Shown here: positions 26,253 to 35,418 of the stretch, piece by piece
How the letters are laid out: each line of letters begins with the position of its first letter
Position numbering within the stretch: the first letter of the stretch is position 1
NCBI GenBank assembly: GCA_964531385.1
Contig: CAZHGC010000006.1
Location: 48,160-112,159 of the forward strand
Origin: MGBC114079 sp964531385
GTDB taxonomy: Bacteria; Bacillota; Clostridia; Lachnospirales; CAG-274
Length of the DNA stretch: 64,000 nucleotides
Direction of reading: 5' to 3'
Notes under the pieces: model-generated
What the model was told of the DNA's origin: nothing
The model's database searches: none
Seen by the model: only the letters and a program-made list of their open reading frames with translations
Made by a program: the position numbers and the translations under genes

Positions 26253-27167
26253 TTAATAATTCAAACGAATCATTTCATCAATACATTTTTTTGCATCAAC
26301 AATCGTTTTTTCATCAAGCAAAATTTCCTCACCACCATAATTTTTAACACAATCATACACATTCATAAGAGTTGTCAACTTCATATTTTTGCAAACAAGA
26401 CAACTCGAAAGATAGTGAAATTTCTTTTCCGGAAATTCATATTGAAGATGTTCGGCAATGCTTATTTCCGTTCCTATAACAAATTCATTATCGTTTGAAT
26501 TTCGTGCATAATCCATAATTGCCGAAGTTGAGCCAACAAAATCCGCAAGCTTAACAACCTCCGGAACACATTCTGGGTGAACAAGAATTTTAACATTATT
26601 ATATTTTTTTCTTGCCGCCTCAACGTCTTTAACCGTAACGCCGGCATGAATTGGACAGCCCCCTCTCAAAAGCTTTATATTCTTTTCGGGAACTTGTTTC
26701 GCAACATAATCGCCCAAATTACAATCAGGAATAAACAAAATATTTTGATTTTCAATATTTCTAACAATTTGCACAGCCGACGAAGAAGTAACGCAAACAT
26801 CACAAATCGTTTTCAAAGCCGCCGTTGTATTAATATATGCAACAATCGTATAATCTTTATACATAGGCTTAACCTGTGAAATCAAATCTTTGTCCATCAT
26901 ATCCGCCATAACACAGCCCGCCTCTGGGTGAGCAAGAATAACCCGTTTATCCGGCGACAAAATTTTAACCGTTTCCGCCATAAATCGAACACCACACATA
27001 ATAATTGTTTTGTTCGAAACTTGCGAAGCCTTAACGCTCAAAGCATACGAATCTCCAACGAAATCCGCAATCTCAACAATTTCACGTGCTTGATAACTGT
27101 GGGCAAGAATATAAATATCCTTTTCCTTTTTCAATCTCAAAATTTCTTGTTGTATATCTTTAATCAT
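26253..27167 (-). CDS. nadA: Quinolinate synthase
   Basis: A 304-residue NadA, a [4Fe-4S] enzyme that condenses iminoaspartate with dihydroxyacetone phosphate to quinolinate for NAD synthesis. Expected cluster cysteines fall at Cys85 (PEAGCVMADM), Cys171 (RGGCPIHAG) and Cys256/Cys259 (SSCLVC). The N-terminal LAHSYQAREIVEIADFVGDS motif is the family hallmark. Its usual partners nadB and nadC are absent from the window. A palindromic element lies 27 bases upstream of the start. Confidence 0.95.
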   Translation of the reverse strand: MIKDIQQEILRLKKEKDIYILAHSYQAREIVEIADFVGDSYALSVKASQVSNKTIIMCGVRFMAETVKILSPDKRVILAHPEAGCVMADMMDKDLISQVKPMYKDYTIVAYINTTAALKTICDVCVTSSSAVQIVRNIENQNILFIPDCNLGDYVAKQVPEKNIKLLRGGCPIHAGVTVKDVEAARKKYNNVKILVHPECVPEVVKLADFVGSTSAIMDYARNSNDNEFVIGTEISIAEHLQYEFPEKKFHYLSSCLVCKNMKLTTLMNVYDCVKNYGGEEILLDEKTIVDAKKCIDEMIRLNY

Positions 27168-27194
27168 ATTTTCCTCTCCAAAAATAAATATTTA

Positions 27195-27304
27195 GGGCAA
27201 CATCGCATAATTATAAATCCACAGCTTCAAATATTTTTTGTCCAAACTTTTCCAACAAAAAATATAATTTCAAACCTGCTTTATTCAATTATGCAACATT
27301 GCCC
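27195..27304. repeat. Palindromic element, copy A (upstream of nadA)
   Basis: A 110-base element able to fold on itself over nearly its full length. Its ends are GGGCAACATCGCATAATT and AATTATGCAACATTGCCC, 18-base inverted repeats with three mismatches; inner arms TATTTTTTGT and ACAAAAAATA also pair. It is the tidiest of the three copies. It contains no ORF. The rest of the 27168-27511 gap shows only the cysK terminator. Confidence 0.75.
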
Positions 27305-27444
27305 CAACTTAAAATCATAATAAATCAAAACTTAAATGCCCGAATTATCCAAAGTTTAACATTTCAGTTCTATCAAAAAAATAAACAAAACCGTTATTTT
27401 GTCAAAAAATAAAAATTTGTATCAATTAAACTTCACATTTTAAA

Positions 27445-27473
27445 TCCTCGGTCAGAATTTTTCCAACCGAGGA
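27445..27473 (-). terminator. Hairpin terminator after cysK
   Basis: TCCTCGGT pairs with ACCGAGGA around a 13-base loop. The T run beyond it is short (TTTAAAAT), so efficiency is uncertain. Confidence 0.6.
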
Positions 27474-27511
27474 AAAATAAAATCATTTCTAAAATCGTTT
27501 CAAAATCCAAA

Positions 27512-28444
27512 TCAATCAGCAAACATAGGCGTTGAAAGATATCTGTCTCCTGTATCCGGAAGAAGTGCAACTATTGTTTTGCCCTTGTTTTCCGGTCTTT
27601 TTGCAAGTTCAGTTGCCGCCCAAACAGCCGCTCCCGAAGAAATTCCAACAAGAACTCCCTCAACTTGAGCAATAGCTCTGCCTGTTTTAAAAGCGTCATC
27701 ATTTTCAACTTTTATAATTTCATCATAAATTTTTTGGTTTAATGTTTCCGGAACAAATCCCGCACCGATTCCCTGAATTTTGTGAGGACCTGCTGTTCCT
27801 TCCGATAAAACAGGCGAAGTTGCCGGCTCAACAGCCACAATTTTAACATTTGGATTTTGTGATTTCAAATATTCGCCAACACCCGAAATAGTTCCTCCCG
27901 TTCCAACACCGGCAACAAATATATCAACTTTCCCGTCTGTGTCTTGCCAAATTTCAGGACCTGTCGTTTCCTTATGATATTCCGGATTTGCAGGGTTTGT
28001 AAACTGACTTGGAATAAAACTGTTCGGAATCTCCTTTGCAAGTTCTTCTGCTTTTTCAATAGCACCTTTCATACCTTTTGTGCCCTCTGTCAAAACAAGC
28101 TCTGCACCATATGCCTTCAACAAATTTCGCCTTTCAATACTCATAGTTTCCGGCATAGTTATAATCAGTCTGTATTTTCTCGATGCCGCAACAGATGCAA
28201 GTCCAATTCCCGTATTTCCCGAAGTCGGCTCAATAATAACCGAATCCGAATTCAATATTCCGCTTTGCTCCGCCTTGTCAATCATAGCTTTTGCAATTCT
28301 GTCTTTAACAGAACCCGCCGGATTAAAATATTCAAGCTTTGCCAAAACAGTTGCCTCAAGATTATTTTCTTTTTCATAATTAACAAGTTCAAGCAAAGGC
28401 GTTCCGCCTATAAGCTCGGTAACAGCTTTGTATATTTTAGACAT
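27512..28444 (-). CDS. cysK: Cysteine synthase (O-acetylserine sulfhydrylase)
   Basis: A 310-residue PLP enzyme of fold II that makes cysteine from O-acetylserine and sulfide. The PLP lysine is Lys47 in NPAGSVKDRIA; the substrate-binding loop is TSGNTGIGLA near 70-79; the phosphate cup is GVGTGGTISGV near 176-186. It follows metY by 28 bases in the same operon, giving the cell two direct sulfhydrylation routes, one to cysteine and one to homocysteine. Confidence 0.95.
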   Translation of the reverse strand: MSKIYKAVTELIGGTPLLELVNYEKENNLEATVLAKLEYFNPAGSVKDRIAKAMIDKAEQSGILNSDSVIIEPTSGNTGIGLASVAASRKYRLIITMPETMSIERRNLLKAYGAELVLTEGTKGMKGAIEKAEELAKEIPNSFIPSQFTNPANPEYHKETTGPEIWQDTDGKVDIFVAGVGTGGTISGVGEYLKSQNPNVKIVAVEPATSPVLSEGTAGPHKIQGIGAGFVPETLNQKIYDEIIKVENDDAFKTGRAIAQVEGVLVGISSGAAVWAATELAKRPENKGKTIVALLPDTGDRYLSTPMFAD

Positions 28445-28472
28445 AAAAATTCCTTCTTTCTTTTATAAAAAA

Positions 28473-29762
28473 CTATTTCAAAGAGTTAAAAGCATCGTCC
28501 AAAGCCGCAATCAAATCATCGATGTTCTCTGTTCCAATCGAAAGTCTAATTGTGTTTGGCTTAATTCCCTGCTCTGCCAATTCCTGTTCATTGCATTGTG
28601 AATGAGTTGTTGTTGCAGGGTGAATAACAAGAGATTTCGAATCGGCAACATTTGCAAGAAGAGAGAAAATTTCAAGATTATCAATAAACTTGTGAGCTTC
28701 CTCAACACCGCCCTTAATTTCAAATGTAAAAATCGAACCTCCGCCATTTGGAAAATATTTTTCATAAAGCTTGTGGCTTGATTCTGTTTTCAATGATGGG
28801 TGATGAACCGCTTCAACCAATGGGTGGTTGTTCAAATATTCAACAATTTTAAGAGCATTTTCAACGTGACGCTCAACTCTCAACGAAAGAGTTTCAAGCC
28901 CCTGAAGAAAGAGGAATGCGTGGAACGGAGACAATGTTGCACCCGTATCACGAAGTAAAATTGCTCTTATATATGTCACAAACGCAGCCGGTCCAACAGC
29001 CTTAACAAAGCTAACCCCATGATATGACGGATTTGGCTCAACAAACGCAGGAAACTTGCCGGATTTTTCCCAATCAAATTTTCCGCTGTCAACAATAACT
29101 CCACCAATAGCTGTTCCGTGTCCGCCAATAAATTTCGTAGCACTGTGAACAACAATGTCCGCACCATATTCAATCGGTCTAACAAGATAAGGCGTTGCAA
29201 AAGTTGAATCAACAACAAGAGGAATTTTATTATCGTGTGCAATTTTTGCAACTTTTTCAATATCGATTATATTTGAATTTGGGTTACCCAATGTTTCAAT
29301 AAATATAGCTTTTGTTTTTTCGTTTATCGCTTTTTCAAAAGAACCATCAACCTCTGGGTCAACAAAAGTTGTTGTTATTCCATATGCCGGAAGAGTGTGT
29401 TCAAGAAGATTATACGTTCCTCCGTAAATTGTTTTTGATGCAACAATATTGTCACCTGCGTGTGCAAGTGCTTGAATTGTATAAGTTATCGCAGCCGCAC
29501 CGGAAGCTGTTGCCAAAGCTGCAACCCCTCCCTCAAGTGCCGCAACTCTTTGCTCAAAAATATCCTGTGTGGGGTTTGTCAATCTTCCATAAATATTTCC
29601 AGCATCTCTCAATCCAAATCTGTCCGCTGCGTGTTTTGAATTGTGAAAAACAAAAGATGTCGAAGCATAAATAGGAACTGCTCTCGCATCTGTAACAGGG
29701 TCTGCTTGCTCCTGCCCAATATGTAATTGTTTTGTCTCAAATTTCCATTCTCTTTTTGCCAT
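28473..29762 (-). CDS. metY: O-acetylhomoserine sulfhydrylase
   Basis: A 429-residue fold-I PLP enzyme of the Cys/Met metabolism family. The PLP lysine is Lys210 in HSATKFIGGHG. The length and the long insertion with FPAFVEPNPSYHG near 231-243 favour MetY, which joins sulfide to O-acetylhomoserine, over cystathionine synthases (about 380 residues). It heads the metY-cysK operon and has AAAAGGAG before the ATG. Upstream are a strong promoter, a possible Rrf2-type operator and a 15-codon leader ORF ending in two cysteine codons. Confidence 0.93.
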   Translation of the reverse strand: MAKREWKFETKQLHIGQEQADPVTDARAVPIYASTSFVFHNSKHAADRFGLRDAGNIYGRLTNPTQDIFEQRVAALEGGVAALATASGAAAITYTIQALAHAGDNIVASKTIYGGTYNLLEHTLPAYGITTTFVDPEVDGSFEKAINEKTKAIFIETLGNPNSNIIDIEKVAKIAHDNKIPLVVDSTFATPYLVRPIEYGADIVVHSATKFIGGHGTAIGGVIVDSGKFDWEKSGKFPAFVEPNPSYHGVSFVKAVGPAAFVTYIRAILLRDTGATLSPFHAFLFLQGLETLSLRVERHVENALKIVEYLNNHPLVEAVHHPSLKTESSHKLYEKYFPNGGGSIFTFEIKGGVEEAHKFIDNLEIFSLLANVADSKSLVIHPATTTHSQCNEQELAEQGIKPNTIRLSIGTENIDDLIAALDDAFNSLK

Positions 29763-29866
29763 ATTAAATTTCTCCTTTTCATTTTAATATTTTATAATTA
29801 TTATTTCAAGTATTTATTTTATTTAAAAATTTTCATTTTTGTTTGCTCAATGATTATAACGTAATT

Positions 29867-29914
29867 TTAACAGCACATTCGCCCAAACTCCAAATATATT
29901 AAATATGTTTTCAT
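29867..29914 (-). CDS. Leader ORF ending Met-Cys-Cys before metY
   Basis: A 16-codon frame (MKTYLIYLEFGRMCC then stop) begins nine bases after AGGTGG, within the long leader of the metY-cysK transcript. Tandem TGC TGT codons stand directly before the stop, which suggests a sensor of cysteinyl-tRNA or cysteine supply. No GC-rich terminator follows; about 100 AT-rich bases with only weak stems separate it from metY. The coding call rests on the ribosome-binding site, the placement and the Cys-Cys end. The remaining gap 29763-30274 holds the promoter at 29974, a terminator at 30022 and no other gene. Confidence 0.5.
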   Translation of the reverse strand: MKTYLIYLEFGRMCC

Positions 29915-29948
29915 AACACAATACCACCTTTCCGTTTTTTAATGATAT

Positions 29949-30001
29949 TTCCTATAGAATTACTATGGTTTATAGTATATCACATTTTTTTCAATTGTCA
30001 A
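29949..30001 (-). promoter_or_regulatory. metY promoter with possible Rrf2/CymR-like operator
   Basis: TTGACA (29996-30001), 16-base spacer and TATACT (29974-29979). Straddling the expected start site is an imperfect inverted repeat, ACCATAG-TAATT-CTATAGGAA (29949-29970). A right half CTATAGGAA is reminiscent of CymR sites that control sulfur genes in Bacilli, but the spacing to the left TAA half is about three bases longer than the published Bacillus consensus. The operator is inference. Confidence 0.6.
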
Positions 30002-30021
30002 TACATTTTTAAAAATTTTTT

Positions 30022-30052
30022 AAAAAAAATAAGGCAACCCAAAAGTTGCCTC
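30022..30052 (-). terminator. Intrinsic terminator after thiT
   Basis: GAGGCAAC pairs with GTTGCCTT around a six-base loop, followed by a long T run on the minus strand. Confidence 0.85.
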
Positions 30053-30274
30053 ATATTGTATATAACTTCATCAAAAAATAGAAACGCAAATTTCATAAAA
30101 CCCCAAATTCAGCATTTTAAATAATATTTTTCAACAAAATCAATTTTATAATTTTCTTTCTTAAAATGCCCTCCGTTGTATGCAAAACTTTTAAAACAGC
30201 ATATTTCCCCCCTTTCAAATTCTTATTCGGCAAACAGCAACCAAAAACTATACCATCTCCATCGCAAATTAATT

Positions 30275-30811
30275 TTAAAGAGCCAGCCTTTTCAATCTCT
30301 CAAACATATTTCTAACAGCAGGTGATGCAAAAAGAAGCAACGTAATTGCTCCCTCCGTCAAAACATAACTTGCATTATAAAAAAGCGTTCCAAAAACAAC
30401 TGTAAGGTTTGCACCAAACCCGTCAACATAAGATGTGAAAAAAATCAGTCCCGATATTTCGTGAAAAATTAATCTTCCAATAACTCCAACAATATATCCA
30501 AATATCAAGCCATTTTTCTTTTTTGAAAAAAAGCCGGACAATCCCAACGCACCAAAAGCAAGCGGATAATCCAAAATAACCTGAAGAGGGTGCAAAAAAT
30601 ACGGTTCAATAATAAATTGCAAAACACCGTAAACAACCGCAACAATAATTCCCGTTGTCGCTCCATACCAATAGCCAACAACGCTAATAACAAGCATACT
30701 GAACAAAGTAATTGAGCCTCCGCTCGGAAGACTTGGCAATTTTATAACCGTCGAAATAACAATAGCCAACGCCAATGCCAACGCTGAAAATGTTATTTGC
30801 TTCGTTTTCAA
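30275..30811 (-). CDS. thiT: Energy-coupled thiamine transporter substrate subunit ThiT
   Basis: A 178-residue membrane protein of the ThiT family, the thiamine-binding S component of ECF transporters. It has six hydrophobic helices. Family features include LPSLPSGGSITLFSMLVI near 25-42, the YWYGATTGI turn and HPLQVILDYPLAFGALGL near 75-92, where aromatic residues bind the thiamine ring. The open frame runs upstream to 30979, but the TTG at 30811, nine bases after AAAGGA, yields the family's normal length and N-terminus. No TPP riboswitch is recognisable upstream. The ECF energising module is not in the window. Confidence 0.85.
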   Translation of the reverse strand: MKTKQITFSALALALAIVISTVIKLPSLPSGGSITLFSMLVISVVGYWYGATTGIIVAVVYGVLQFIIEPYFLHPLQVILDYPLAFGALGLSGFFSKKKNGLIFGYIVGVIGRLIFHEISGLIFFTSYVDGFGANLTVVFGTLFYNASYVLTEGAITLLLFASPAVRNMFERLKRLAL

Positions 30812-30990
30812 AAAATCACGTCCTTTAACAATTAAAAAATAAAAAAACATTAACATTTTCATCAAAAATGTTCTAAGCCAACAGCATAAAAATTCCCGAA
30901 ATCCTTTAAACTTTAGTGCAAAATCAAGAACTTCAATGCCATTGGCTAAATTTACAATATAAAAGCAAACATCTTTCAAAAAATATAACC

Positions 30991-33900
30991 CTAAAAAAGA
31001 GTCAACTGATTTGTATCCGGAATTCCTTGCAAAACACCACTGTCCTTCAAAAGCTGAATAACTGTTTTACTAACTTTTGTTCTTTCTCTAAATTCTTCAA
31101 CAGTAAAAAACTCGCCCTCTTCTCTTGCATTAACAATGTTAATTGCCGCATTTGCTCCAAGCCCCTGAATTGTGCAAAGAGGAGGCAACAAACCGTCATC
31201 GGTAACTTTAAATTTAACGGCATCAGAATTGTATAAATCCATTTTAACAAATTTAAAACCTCTGACATACATTTCATAAACAAGCTCCAAAACAGACAAC
31301 GTACTTTTTTCTTTTGCGGATATATCATTCCCCAACGCAATAAGATTGTCCATACTTTCCCTAACCCTCTCAATGCCGTTGCACATCATAACATAATCAA
31401 AATCTTCAGTCTTAACCGAAAAAGTTGCAGCATAAAAAACATAAGGAAAATGAACTTTAAAATATGCAATTCTGAAAGAATTTGTAACATACGCAACAGC
31501 GTGTCCTTTCGGGAACATATATTTAATTTTTTTACAAGATTCAATATACCATTCGGGAACTTCCTTTTCACGCATAACAGCTTCGTCTTCCGGAGAAAGC
31601 CCTTTTCCCTTACGAACTTTTTCCATAATTGTAAAAGCTGTTTTGTTTTCAACACCTTTAATTATAAGATAAACCATAATGTCGTCACGTGTCGGAATAA
31701 CTTCTTTAAGGGTTGCAACGCCGTCTCTAATAAGCTCCTGAGCATTTCCAAGCCAAACATCAGTCCCGTGTGAAAGTCCCGAAATTCTAACAAGTTCAGA
31801 AAAAGTATGCGGTTGTGTATCCATAAGCATCTGCCTTGTAAATCCCGTTCCAAATTCCGGAATTCCCAAAGTTCCCGTCTTACACCTGATTTCCTCTTCA
31901 GTAACGCCCAAAGCTTTCGGTGAAGTAAAAAGCGACATAGTTTCCTCATCATCAAGCGGAACTTGCAAAGGGTCAAACCCCGATATATCTTTAAACATAC
32001 GCAAAATTGTCGGAACGTCGTGGCCCAAAAGGTCAAGCTTCAAAAGACGTCCGCTAATCGAATGATAATCAAAATGCGTTGTCGTAACTGTCGATTCCTG
32101 GTCGTTTGCAGGTCGCTGAATTGGGCAAAATTCATAAATGCTGTTGTCTCTCGGAACAACCATAAGTCCTCCGGGGTGCTGACCTGTTGTTCTTTTAATT
32201 CCAACACAGCCAAGTTTAAGCCTGTTAACTTCAGCTCCCCTCATTTTAAGCCCTCTCTCATCAGCATATTTTTTAACATAACCATACGCTGTTTTTTCTG
32301 CCATCGTGCCAATGGTTCCGGCTTTAAAAACGTGCCCTTTTCCAAAAAGCTCCTCCGTATAAGCGTGAGCCTGTTGCTGATATTCGCCAGAAAAATTAAG
32401 GTCAATATCGGGTTCTTTGTCTCCGTTAAATCCCAAAAATGTTTCAAAAGGAATATCGTGTCCCTCTTTGCTCAAAGGCTCTCCGCAATTCGGACAAATC
32501 TTGTCCGGCAAGTCACAACCCGAGTTTCCCAAATTCGCAATAACTTCTTCAGAATTAAAATCGGAATATTTGCACTTTTTGCAAATATAATGCGGAGAAA
32601 GCGGATTAACCTCCGTAATTCCTGCCATAGTTGCAACAAATGATGAACCAACCGAGCCTCTCGAACCAACAATATATCCGTGGTCGTTAGAATCCCAAAC
32701 AAGCTTTTGTGCAATTATATACAAAACCGCAAAACCGTTTTTAATAATTGAGCTAAGTTCTCTGTCAAGCCTTTTTGCAACAATCTCCGGCAAAGGGTCG
32801 CCATAAATTGATTTTGCTTTTTTCATAGTAATCTCAGTAAGCTGTTCTTCCGCACCGTCAATTTTTGGCGGAAAAGTTTCATCTGGAATCGGTTTAACAT
32901 CGCCAATCATATCACAAATCAAATTTGTATTTGTAACAACAACTTCATAAGCCTTTTCTTTTCCAAGATATTCAAACTCAGAAAGCATTTCTTCGGTTGT
33001 TCTGTAAAATAACGGTGGCTGATTATCAACATCTTTAAAACCTTCGCCCGCCTGAATAATTCTTCTGTAAAATTCGTCCTCAGGGTCAAGAAAATGTGCA
33101 TCGCAAGTTGCAACAACAGGCTTGTCATATTTTTCACCCAAAGCAACAATTCTTTTGTTAATTTCAAAAAGTTCATCTTTCGAGCCAACCGAACCATCAC
33201 GAAGCATAAATTCGTTGTTCCCAACTGGCTGAATTTCCAAATAATCATAAAAATCAATAAGCTCTTTAATAACTTCCTCCGGCTTATTTTCAAAAACCGC
33301 CTTAAAAAACTCACCCGCTTCGCAAGCTGTTCCAATTATAAGTCCCTCTTTAAATTTCAAATATTCGCTTTTTGGAATTCTCGGTCTTCTAAAGAAATAT
33401 TCAATATGTGCTTTAGAAACAAGCTCATACAAATTTCGCAAGCCTTTCTGATTTTTAACAAGAATAACTGCGTGATAAGTTTTAAGTTTTTTTCTGTCAA
33501 TATTTTTGCTTGCAAGAATATTAATTTCTTCCAAACCTGAAACGTTATACTCGTTTTTCAAAATTTCAATACATTTAACAAAAATTTCTGCGGTACAAAA
33601 AGCATCGTCAACCGCTCTATGATGATTTTCAAGAGAAACGCCAAGATGTTTTGCAACAACGTCAAGTTTATATCTCGAAAGTTGAGGAAATAAAAGCTTT
33701 GCAAGTTCAACCGTATCAACAACCGTATTGTTAATTTCAAGATTATTCCTCTTTGCCCATTGTCTCACAAATCCAACGTCAAAATTTGCATTGTGTGCAA
33801 CCAAAACCGCATCACCGAAAAACTTGCAAAATTCAGGCAAAACAACATCTTCCGAAGGCTCATCTTTAAGCATATCGTCCGTTATTCCCGTAAGATTAAC

Positions 33901-35400
33901 AATTTTTTCACTCAAAGCAACGCTTGGATTAACAAATGCTGAAAATCTGTCAACAATCTCACCGTTTTTAACTTTAACCGCACCAATTTCAATAATTTTG
34001 TCGGTTTCTTTCATAAGACCTGTTGTTTCAAGGTCAAAAACAACATATTCATCATCAAGAGTTTGTCCTTTGCAAGCTTGAACAACCGCTCCCAAATCAT
34101 CAACAAGATATGCTTCAACACCGTATAAAACTTTAACACCATATTTTTTTGCTGCGTCCATAGCCTCGGGAAACGCCTGAACAACACCGTGGTCAGTAAT
34201 TGCAATGGCTTTGTGCCCCCAAAAAGCGGCTCTCGAAATATAATCCGTTGCCGAATTAATCCCGTCCATCATACTCATCTGTGTATGTAAATGAAGTTCA
34301 ACTCTTTTGGTTTCTGCATCATCTGTTTTTGGCTTCGGTGCAACTCCCTCGCAAATATTGCTCGCCATAACATTAATTTCTTTTGTATAATTGTCAAATT
34401 GTGCCCGACCTTTAACATTAACATAATTTTTAACTTTAAGAAGCTTTTTAACATCATCTGTATATTCTTCGGGTTTAAGAAAAAATTTAACCGTAACCGA
34501 ATCTGTCATATCTGTTATATCAATGCTTATAATAAATTTTCCGGTTTTTGTTTCTCTTTCTTCAAAAGCCAATATTTTTCCGGAAATAGCAACCGTTTCG
34601 CCCTCAATAATAGAATTTCTGATTTTGGAAATATGGTCGTTAAATTTAGAAAATTTAATATTAATCCTTTTTGTTCTAAAATTTTTTCCAACTTTAAAAT
34701 TGTCTTGCTCAAAAGTATTTTTTTGTGCGTCTTTGCCCTCAAAATCAACTTTCAACGAATCACTTTCTCCCGTAACTTTCTTTTCCGCAATGCTCTTAAC
34801 ATCATTGTTAATTTTTTCAAGTTGCGAAGAAATTTCAGCTTCTTTAATAATTTTTTTAAGTTCTTTTTTCTTTTCTTCTTCTGTTTTGACTTCAATCGGT
34901 TTGTTTTTAAATAAAACATTAACGCCAACATCAAACCTTTTTTTAATAATATTTTTAATTTCGGAATCAATTTTTTTCGCTCTGAACAAAAATGCACTTT
35001 TACAATCAACATTAACAATAATGTTATTGTTCTCTATTTCCAACTTTGCTTTTTTAAGCATATTAAAACACAACGGGCTTTCTTTTTTAACATTGTTCAA
35101 AATATTGCCCCAATATTTTTCAACTGTTTCTCGTAAAGATAAATTTTGAACATCATAATGAATGTTTATATTAACATTAGAAATAAAAGGAAATTCTTCT
35201 TTTAAATCCTCTTCAAAATCAGAAAAACAAGATTCGTTTAAAATATCATCACAAACAAGAGCAATATCCATAACCCTTGTTTTTTTAGACATTTTAACCA
35301 TATCAACTTTTGTTTTTCTAAGAACACTACAAACATTTGCAGATAAATCAATTTTATGAAAAACATCTTCAAAATCTCTCAATTCAGCACCAATGCCCAA
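30991..35400 (-). CDS. polC: DNA polymerase III alpha subunit, PolC type
   Basis: A 1469-residue Gram-positive replicative polymerase with built-in proofreading. Domain order: N-terminal domain, an OB fold (about 265-360), a PHP domain (ELHLHTQMSMMDG near 372), an inserted DEDD 3'-5' exonuclease (YVVFDLETTGL near 455), the rest of PHP, then the polymerase palm with the catalytic aspartates in KEPDIDLNFSGE. A four-cysteine zinc motif (CKKCKYS...CPNCGEP) lies just before it, as in other PolC. TTG at 35400 with AAGGTG upstream is the likely start. It ends the pyrH-to-polC cluster; proS, often between ispG and polC in other Firmicutes, is missing. Confidence 0.97.
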   Translation of the reverse strand: MGIGAELRDFEDVFHKIDLSANVCSVLRKTKVDMVKMSKKTRVMDIALVCDDILNESCFSDFEEDLKEEFPFISNVNINIHYDVQNLSLRETVEKYWGNILNNVKKESPLCFNMLKKAKLEIENNNIIVNVDCKSAFLFRAKKIDSEIKNIIKKRFDVGVNVLFKNKPIEVKTEEEKKKELKKIIKEAEISSQLEKINNDVKSIAEKKVTGESDSLKVDFEGKDAQKNTFEQDNFKVGKNFRTKRINIKFSKFNDHISKIRNSIIEGETVAISGKILAFEERETKTGKFIISIDITDMTDSVTVKFFLKPEEYTDDVKKLLKVKNYVNVKGRAQFDNYTKEINVMASNICEGVAPKPKTDDAETKRVELHLHTQMSMMDGINSATDYISRAAFWGHKAIAITDHGVVQAFPEAMDAAKKYGVKVLYGVEAYLVDDLGAVVQACKGQTLDDEYVVFDLETTGLMKETDKIIEIGAVKVKNGEIVDRFSAFVNPSVALSEKIVNLTGITDDMLKDEPSEDVVLPEFCKFFGDAVLVAHNANFDVGFVRQWAKRNNLEINNTVVDTVELAKLLFPQLSRYKLDVVAKHLGVSLENHHRAVDDAFCTAEIFVKCIEILKNEYNVSGLEEINILASKNIDRKKLKTYHAVILVKNQKGLRNLYELVSKAHIEYFFRRPRIPKSEYLKFKEGLIIGTACEAGEFFKAVFENKPEEVIKELIDFYDYLEIQPVGNNEFMLRDGSVGSKDELFEINKRIVALGEKYDKPVVATCDAHFLDPEDEFYRRIIQAGEGFKDVDNQPPLFYRTTEEMLSEFEYLGKEKAYEVVVTNTNLICDMIGDVKPIPDETFPPKIDGAEEQLTEITMKKAKSIYGDPLPEIVAKRLDRELSSIIKNGFAVLYIIAQKLVWDSNDHGYIVGSRGSVGSSFVATMAGITEVNPLSPHYICKKCKYSDFNSEEVIANLGNSGCDLPDKICPNCGEPLSKEGHDIPFETFLGFNGDKEPDIDLNFSGEYQQQAHAYTEELFGKGHVFKAGTIGTMAEKTAYGYVKKYADERGLKMRGAEVNRLKLGCVGIKRTTGQHPGGLMVVPRDNSIYEFCPIQRPANDQESTVTTTHFDYHSISGRLLKLDLLGHDVPTILRMFKDISGFDPLQVPLDDEETMSLFTSPKALGVTEEEIRCKTGTLGIPEFGTGFTRQMLMDTQPHTFSELVRISGLSHGTDVWLGNAQELIRDGVATLKEVIPTRDDIMVYLIIKGVENKTAFTIMEKVRKGKGLSPEDEAVMREKEVPEWYIESCKKIKYMFPKGHAVAYVTNSFRIAYFKVHFPYVFYAATFSVKTEDFDYVMMCNGIERVRESMDNLIALGNDISAKEKSTLSVLELVYEMYVRGFKFVKMDLYNSDAVKFKVTDDGLLPPLCTIQGLGANAAINIVNAREEGEFFTVEEFRERTKVSKTVIQLLKDSGVLQGIPDTNQLTLF

Positions 35401-35418
35401 AAAATCACCTTCCAAAAT

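Noticed and set aside
29974..30001. A T-box or S-box riboswitch before metY
   Set aside because: No AGAGAG stem I, TGGNACC bulge or SAM-riboswitch core was found; a protein operator and leader ORF fit better.
30812..30979. N-terminal extension of ThiT by 56 codons
   Set aside because: The TTG at 30811 has a well-placed ribosome-binding site and gives the normal family length; the extension has none.
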